Assembly (NCBI RefSeq): GCF_051401765.1
Contig: NW_027480432.1
Span: forward strand, 10,496,501 to 10,560,500
Length of the DNA: 64,000 nt
Source: Calliopsis andreniformis
Lineage: Eukaryota > Arthropoda > Insecta > Hymenoptera > Andrenidae
Direction: 5' to 3'
Both the position numbers and the translations under genes were made by a program. The notes beneath the pieces are model-generated. The model was not told the origin of the DNA. It saw only the letters and a list, made by a program, of their open reading frames with translations, and did not search any database. Each line of letters opens with the position of its first letter. Position 1 is the first letter of the stretch. This document shows, piece by piece, positions 60,120 to 64,000 of this stretch.

Positions 60120-62175
60120 TATAAGAAACGTCTGTAAACGGAATGTTAAAAAAAAAAAAAACAAGATCAGTATTAGGAAGAGCAAGTAGTGTTAATGACA
60201 ATAAAAAATAGCGCGATATTGATAAATTAGTTTTTGTAGGCTACTCAAAGGTGATCAATTAAACGACTTAGGAGTACATCGAATCTCGTAACGCGTTCTG
60301 ACGACGTATTACATAACTAGCAATTATGATGCAGAAATATTTATGCGACGAAATGAGAACGATATCTGTTTCACAGATGAGGACAAAGAAAGATAGTGCT
60401 TGAGCCTAATGCTGTTACAAATGCTTTCTAAAATTCGGTGTCTTTAGCGGAATTTCTTCAGTACGAAGTTGAGCGCAAAGGACATATGTGATTTAGCGAA
60501 AATCATTTCATTCAAAGCTAAAATTGATTTTATTTCGCTGATTTTATTATTGCGGTATAATCATTTTTATTGTGTAGATAATATACATATACTACAAATG
60601 GATCTAAATTTTATTACAATTATTCTATGAAAAAGGAATGAGTAAATAATTGCTCCTTAAACATTGTTTAAATCGTATTTATTATTATGAATTGTCTGTG
60701 AAAATATGGGTATACCTACATAAACAACATAACAAATGTACTATTTAAAACAAATATTGTGCTGAAACTTTTTATAAATACTTATTGTTAGCTATAATTC
60801 TAACTCATAACAGAATGTGTTAAGACCTTTTTGTTATATTGTTGCTCATCAGTGTGACTAAAATTATAGAATTCTGTAACCACCAGTTTAGCTTATGAAA
60901 ATGTTAGCTTCAGGGCATTGATACTATAAAATATAAAACATAACCTACTTGAACATTTTGTGGTCTATTTAGGATTCCTTATCACACTTTAAAATATTGA
61001 AACCTGTATTTACACTTTGTATGTAACAACATTAAATATAGGTCAGTTAAACAAATATGATAGTTAAAGCAGACTCTAGAGTCTACTGTCTGCAGTCTAG
61101 ACCTAGACTCTAGGGTTTAGTGTCTAAGGTCTAGGATCTAGATAATTAATCATATAGTTATTCGATAATATTTACGACTATTGAACTTGAACGACTGCAT
61201 AATAGAAGTGATTGTGTATCAGAAAATATTGTATGCAAAAACTCATAATACAACATAACCATTATATAATCATATTACTTTTCAAAAACTGAAAGTCTTA
61301 CCTAATACATGTTTTCAAAATTTTGTAAAGATAGATCTACACTACATGTTATATAACTTTCTTATAATTATTGTAACTTTGTTACATAATATGTAGTATG
61401 ACCCACTTTAAATTTTGAAAAGTATACAATGATACAACGCAAAAATTATTAAATTTTGTTTCCAAAAGTAGTGCTTTATTGTCGTAACGTAGAGAATAGA
61501 CGCTATCTTCATGTCAAAGATTGATTGTAATGAATATATTTCTAAAAATAAATTGTTTAATACGTATTTACAATTTTTTACGCTGAGCATTAAGAACAAA
61601 AATAGGTCTTTCGTTCTCCCACCTTTTACCTAAGCATGCACGATAGGGATATCAGGCTTGCTTAACTGAACTACAGTTTGAATATTTTAACATTATTATC
61701 TTTAATTGAAAGTATATTTTACGTGCAAAAATAAAAGATGAAATGGCGCAAAAAAATTACGTTTGAAAAATCTAAATATCCTAATTTTTTATTTTTAAAG
61801 CTTACGAATTACTTACAGTAAAAATAAGCCCTAAGTAACATAGTGGAGAACTTAACAATTTTAGTTCATAATTTGAACTACTTTAGATACTAGAAATTGT
61901 AAAACTTTAAGAACTACGAAAATAACCCTATACATATAAAGATTGAATTATTTTATGATTTAAGATAAAAAATATTTGGGAAAACTATTTGTATTTATAA
62001 AATTCTTATAATAAATATTCGAAAGAAACATTAATTACAATAAAATATGCAGTGTTACGAAAAGTATGCCTGTAAATATAGTTAGAGACAAAACTAAGTG
62101 GACAGATAGTGGAAATAACTATCAATGAAAATCAGAATAGTACTCTTGTTATAGATTCAAGTTTTTTTTATTATA
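60120..62175. other. AT-rich stretch without recognisable gene
   Basis: An A14 run is at about 60149-60162. Around 61069-61145 there is an irregular tandem of TCTAGAGTCTA/GTCTAGAC-type blocks. The 63-codon frame at 61408-61599 is featureless. Confidence 0.45.
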
Positions 62176-62533
62176 TTGCACATGTATTATAGAAATATCA
62201 CAATTCAAAAAAGTATGTTTTTGAGGGGAATCAAAAAAACTGTTTATAACTTTAGAAGAAAATTATTTAGTAAATACATAATATTGACATAAAGAGTAGT
62301 TTTACTTAATGAAAATTATCGTATTTGAATCGTTAATCTAAAAAACAGCTATGTGTTATTTACATTGAATGATTTTCTTGTTATTATTTAAATAATTTGT
62401 AATTTGTATTTGAAAACTTCTTTGAATAGATTTTATAATTTTGAACTTTAACTAGTAAACTCTTTATAATGAATAGAGGTGGATTCACCAAACTGATTCA
62501 TAGCTGCAATGAAAAAATCACGTTTTTTGAGTT
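62176..62533. repeat. Interspersed repeat family B, copy 2
   Basis: Collinear with 9435-9805, same orientation, from TTGCACATGTATT to TTTTTTGAGTT. It is somewhat shorter, with scattered indels. Confidence 0.7.
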
Positions 62534-63480
62534 TGTGTCACTTTTGAAGCAGATGTGCGATATGTATACCTTTATGGTACATAGATTATTTAACGAATAA
62601 TTGAAAGTAATAAATGTTTACAGCCTTGTAGAAACAAATCGTACTTAATGCAAAAACCAGCTAATTATTGAGATAAAAATTGATTTACAAGTTGAAAGTT
62701 ATAAAAACGGTATAAAGAGAGAACTGAGTCTAAATGGATACTCAGTCAATTGGGGTATAAGTGAACGGCAAGAAGTGGAAATAAATATCAAGCGTAGGTC
62801 TCGCTCAGACGCAGTAATTCTAAATAAACTTTTCACTCGCCATTTAGAATAAAACTTAAATATATAAGTATACATAACTGTAAGACTATTTTAACCAAAT
62901 TTCGTTGACATTTATTTCTACTACTTCTCTACTCCATTTTGTTTACAACTAACACAGAAGTTCATATGGACTTCAAATGAATATTTTACAAAATATGAAA
63001 TAATACAGATAACACATAAACGATACAAAACAGTATAAATATAAAATGATTAAAAATAATGTAATATCATAAAAAAAGTTCCCCATGTTTCAAAATATAG
63101 AAAATTGTTCATTTATCAAAATAAAAAATTGTTTATTCACAATTTTGATTATTCTATCAAAATACTTCTTACCTCGTGCAACATTTGAACAACATTCAAA
63201 TAAGTAACTCCTATTTAATTTTATTCCACATTTTCTACTACAAAAGAATCTGACATCTAAAACTCTTCTACATTGTTAGAATCAGGAAGTATACATTTAA
63301 ACCATGTATCTATTTAAAGAAGGAGAATTACATAATACGATTACAATCACTATTCATGATGATTAATCAATAACCGTATTGATGCTTCTCTGAAACATAA
63401 TTCATTACAATAAATGTCGATTTACGAAATCGTTACTTTTACTGTTATCGATATCAAGTTGCGATTACGTTATGATAGTG
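62534..63480. other. AT-rich stretch without recognisable gene
   Basis: No gene or paired ends were found. Confidence 0.5.
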
Positions 63481-63830
63481 TTACACTAACGTCGACTAAT
63501 AGTGTGTACTTCTTCGTAAGGATTGTCATTCGAGCCGGTTGATTTCACATGAAATCAACTAACGGTCGGTCGACGAATCGGTCATGCGACGCGACCAGGG
63601 AATCGATCGGATCGATACGTGATTCCAGCTCAGAGAATGCTTCGATACGTCTTTCCGAAGGACATTCTTTTGTAATAATTAGTCGACACATTCCAATGGA
63701 ATGTTTTCCAAGAGGCGATACGTTGTTCCGCTTAATAAATAGTAAATGTATCACGTATCTTCCTTCTAATATTGTTCCTATTTTTATTTTGTGTTTTAAA
63801 TGCACTAAACACATTAATTGAGTTTAAATT
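63481..63830. promoter_or_regulatory. CpG-rich block with 22-bp palindrome
   Basis: A GC-richer block (ACGGTCGGTCGACGAATCGG near 63561) has fully overlapping frames of 89-90 codons on opposite strands (63545-63814 minus, 63549-63821 plus), neither recognisable. At its edge GTTGATTTCA and TGAAATCAAC (63538-63559) form a palindrome with a 2-bp centre. CATTCCAATGGAATG (about 63689-63703) is another palindrome. A regulatory role is inferred from composition only. Confidence 0.3.
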
Positions 63831-64000
63831 AACTTTCATGCTGTGTTGTTCGCAAGATATACATTTTCAGACATTTTCAGTAGCTTCCTGCTATTATTTC
63901 TAGATTAAAAGTATTCGGTAGTTTTGATATTCTTTGCAATTGTGTGTAAAAAACAAGTATAATACTGAGGGTCTGAGAATCAAAGGTGTAGACATGTATT

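Noticed and set aside
63545..63821. 89- and 90-codon frames on opposite strands
   Set aside because: Complete overlap on both strands with no domain indicates a stop-poor CpG-rich block.
1..64000. tRNA, rRNA, CRISPR, bacterial-type operons, mitochondrial or viral insertions
   Set aside because: I looked for tRNA B-box sequences, regularly spaced direct repeats and virus-like or organelle-like frames and saw none that could be supported.

Overview
The window looks like AT-rich nuclear DNA of an insect, most likely a hymenopteran. That assignment is an inference from three things: a base composition with scattered CpG-rich islands, many short inverted-repeat transposons of which several begin CAGGGTGTCC or CAGAGTGTCC, and retroelement relics typical of insects. 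There is no operon structure, no rRNA or tRNA that I can recognise, no CRISPR array and no complete cellular gene. The stretch is best read as intergenic or intronic sequence.

Coding matter is limited to transposon debris. A 236-codon gag-like (ORF1) reading frame with a CCHC zinc knuckle lies on the minus strand at 32380-33090, with a frame-shifted continuation at 32150-32341. The C-terminal end of a LINE reverse-transcriptase polyprotein (52461-52990, minus) and a FLYWCH zinc-finger/MULE-type transposase relic (11998-12620, minus) are both broken.

The dominant content is small non-autonomous DNA elements whose paired ends can be read directly. There is a hAT-type element with an 8-bp target duplication (15749-16536). 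Two TA-flanked mariner-type elements have long inverted ends (17631-18210 inside a larger palindrome, and 18598-19084). Three TTAA-associated elements cluster at 33744-35040 beside the gag frame. A 181-bp element sits at 14081-14261 and a 306-bp foldback at 41823-42128. A family with GTCCCA-type ends is present four times (5139, 50452, 57464, 59049), and two other interspersed families are each present twice (66/54181 and 9435/62176). Tandem repeats lie at 5508, 24212 and 26799.

Several islands of higher GC and CpG content (2110-2610, 8480-9320, 19910-20340, 28010-28460, 42440-43600, 47490-47750, 49190-49400, 63481-63830) stand out from the AT-rich background. They carry overlapping unrelated reading frames on both strands, which suggests conserved regulatory DNA or 5' exons rather than proteins. 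Those at 2110, 28010 and 42440 contain good splice-donor sequences. Short RNA-like hairpins occur at 345-435, 2284-2334 and 6700-6783; the last has the geometry of a microRNA precursor.

I did not find a clear new multi-gene system. The best candidates for something undescribed are the long palindromes and hairpins and the cluster of TTAA-type elements.
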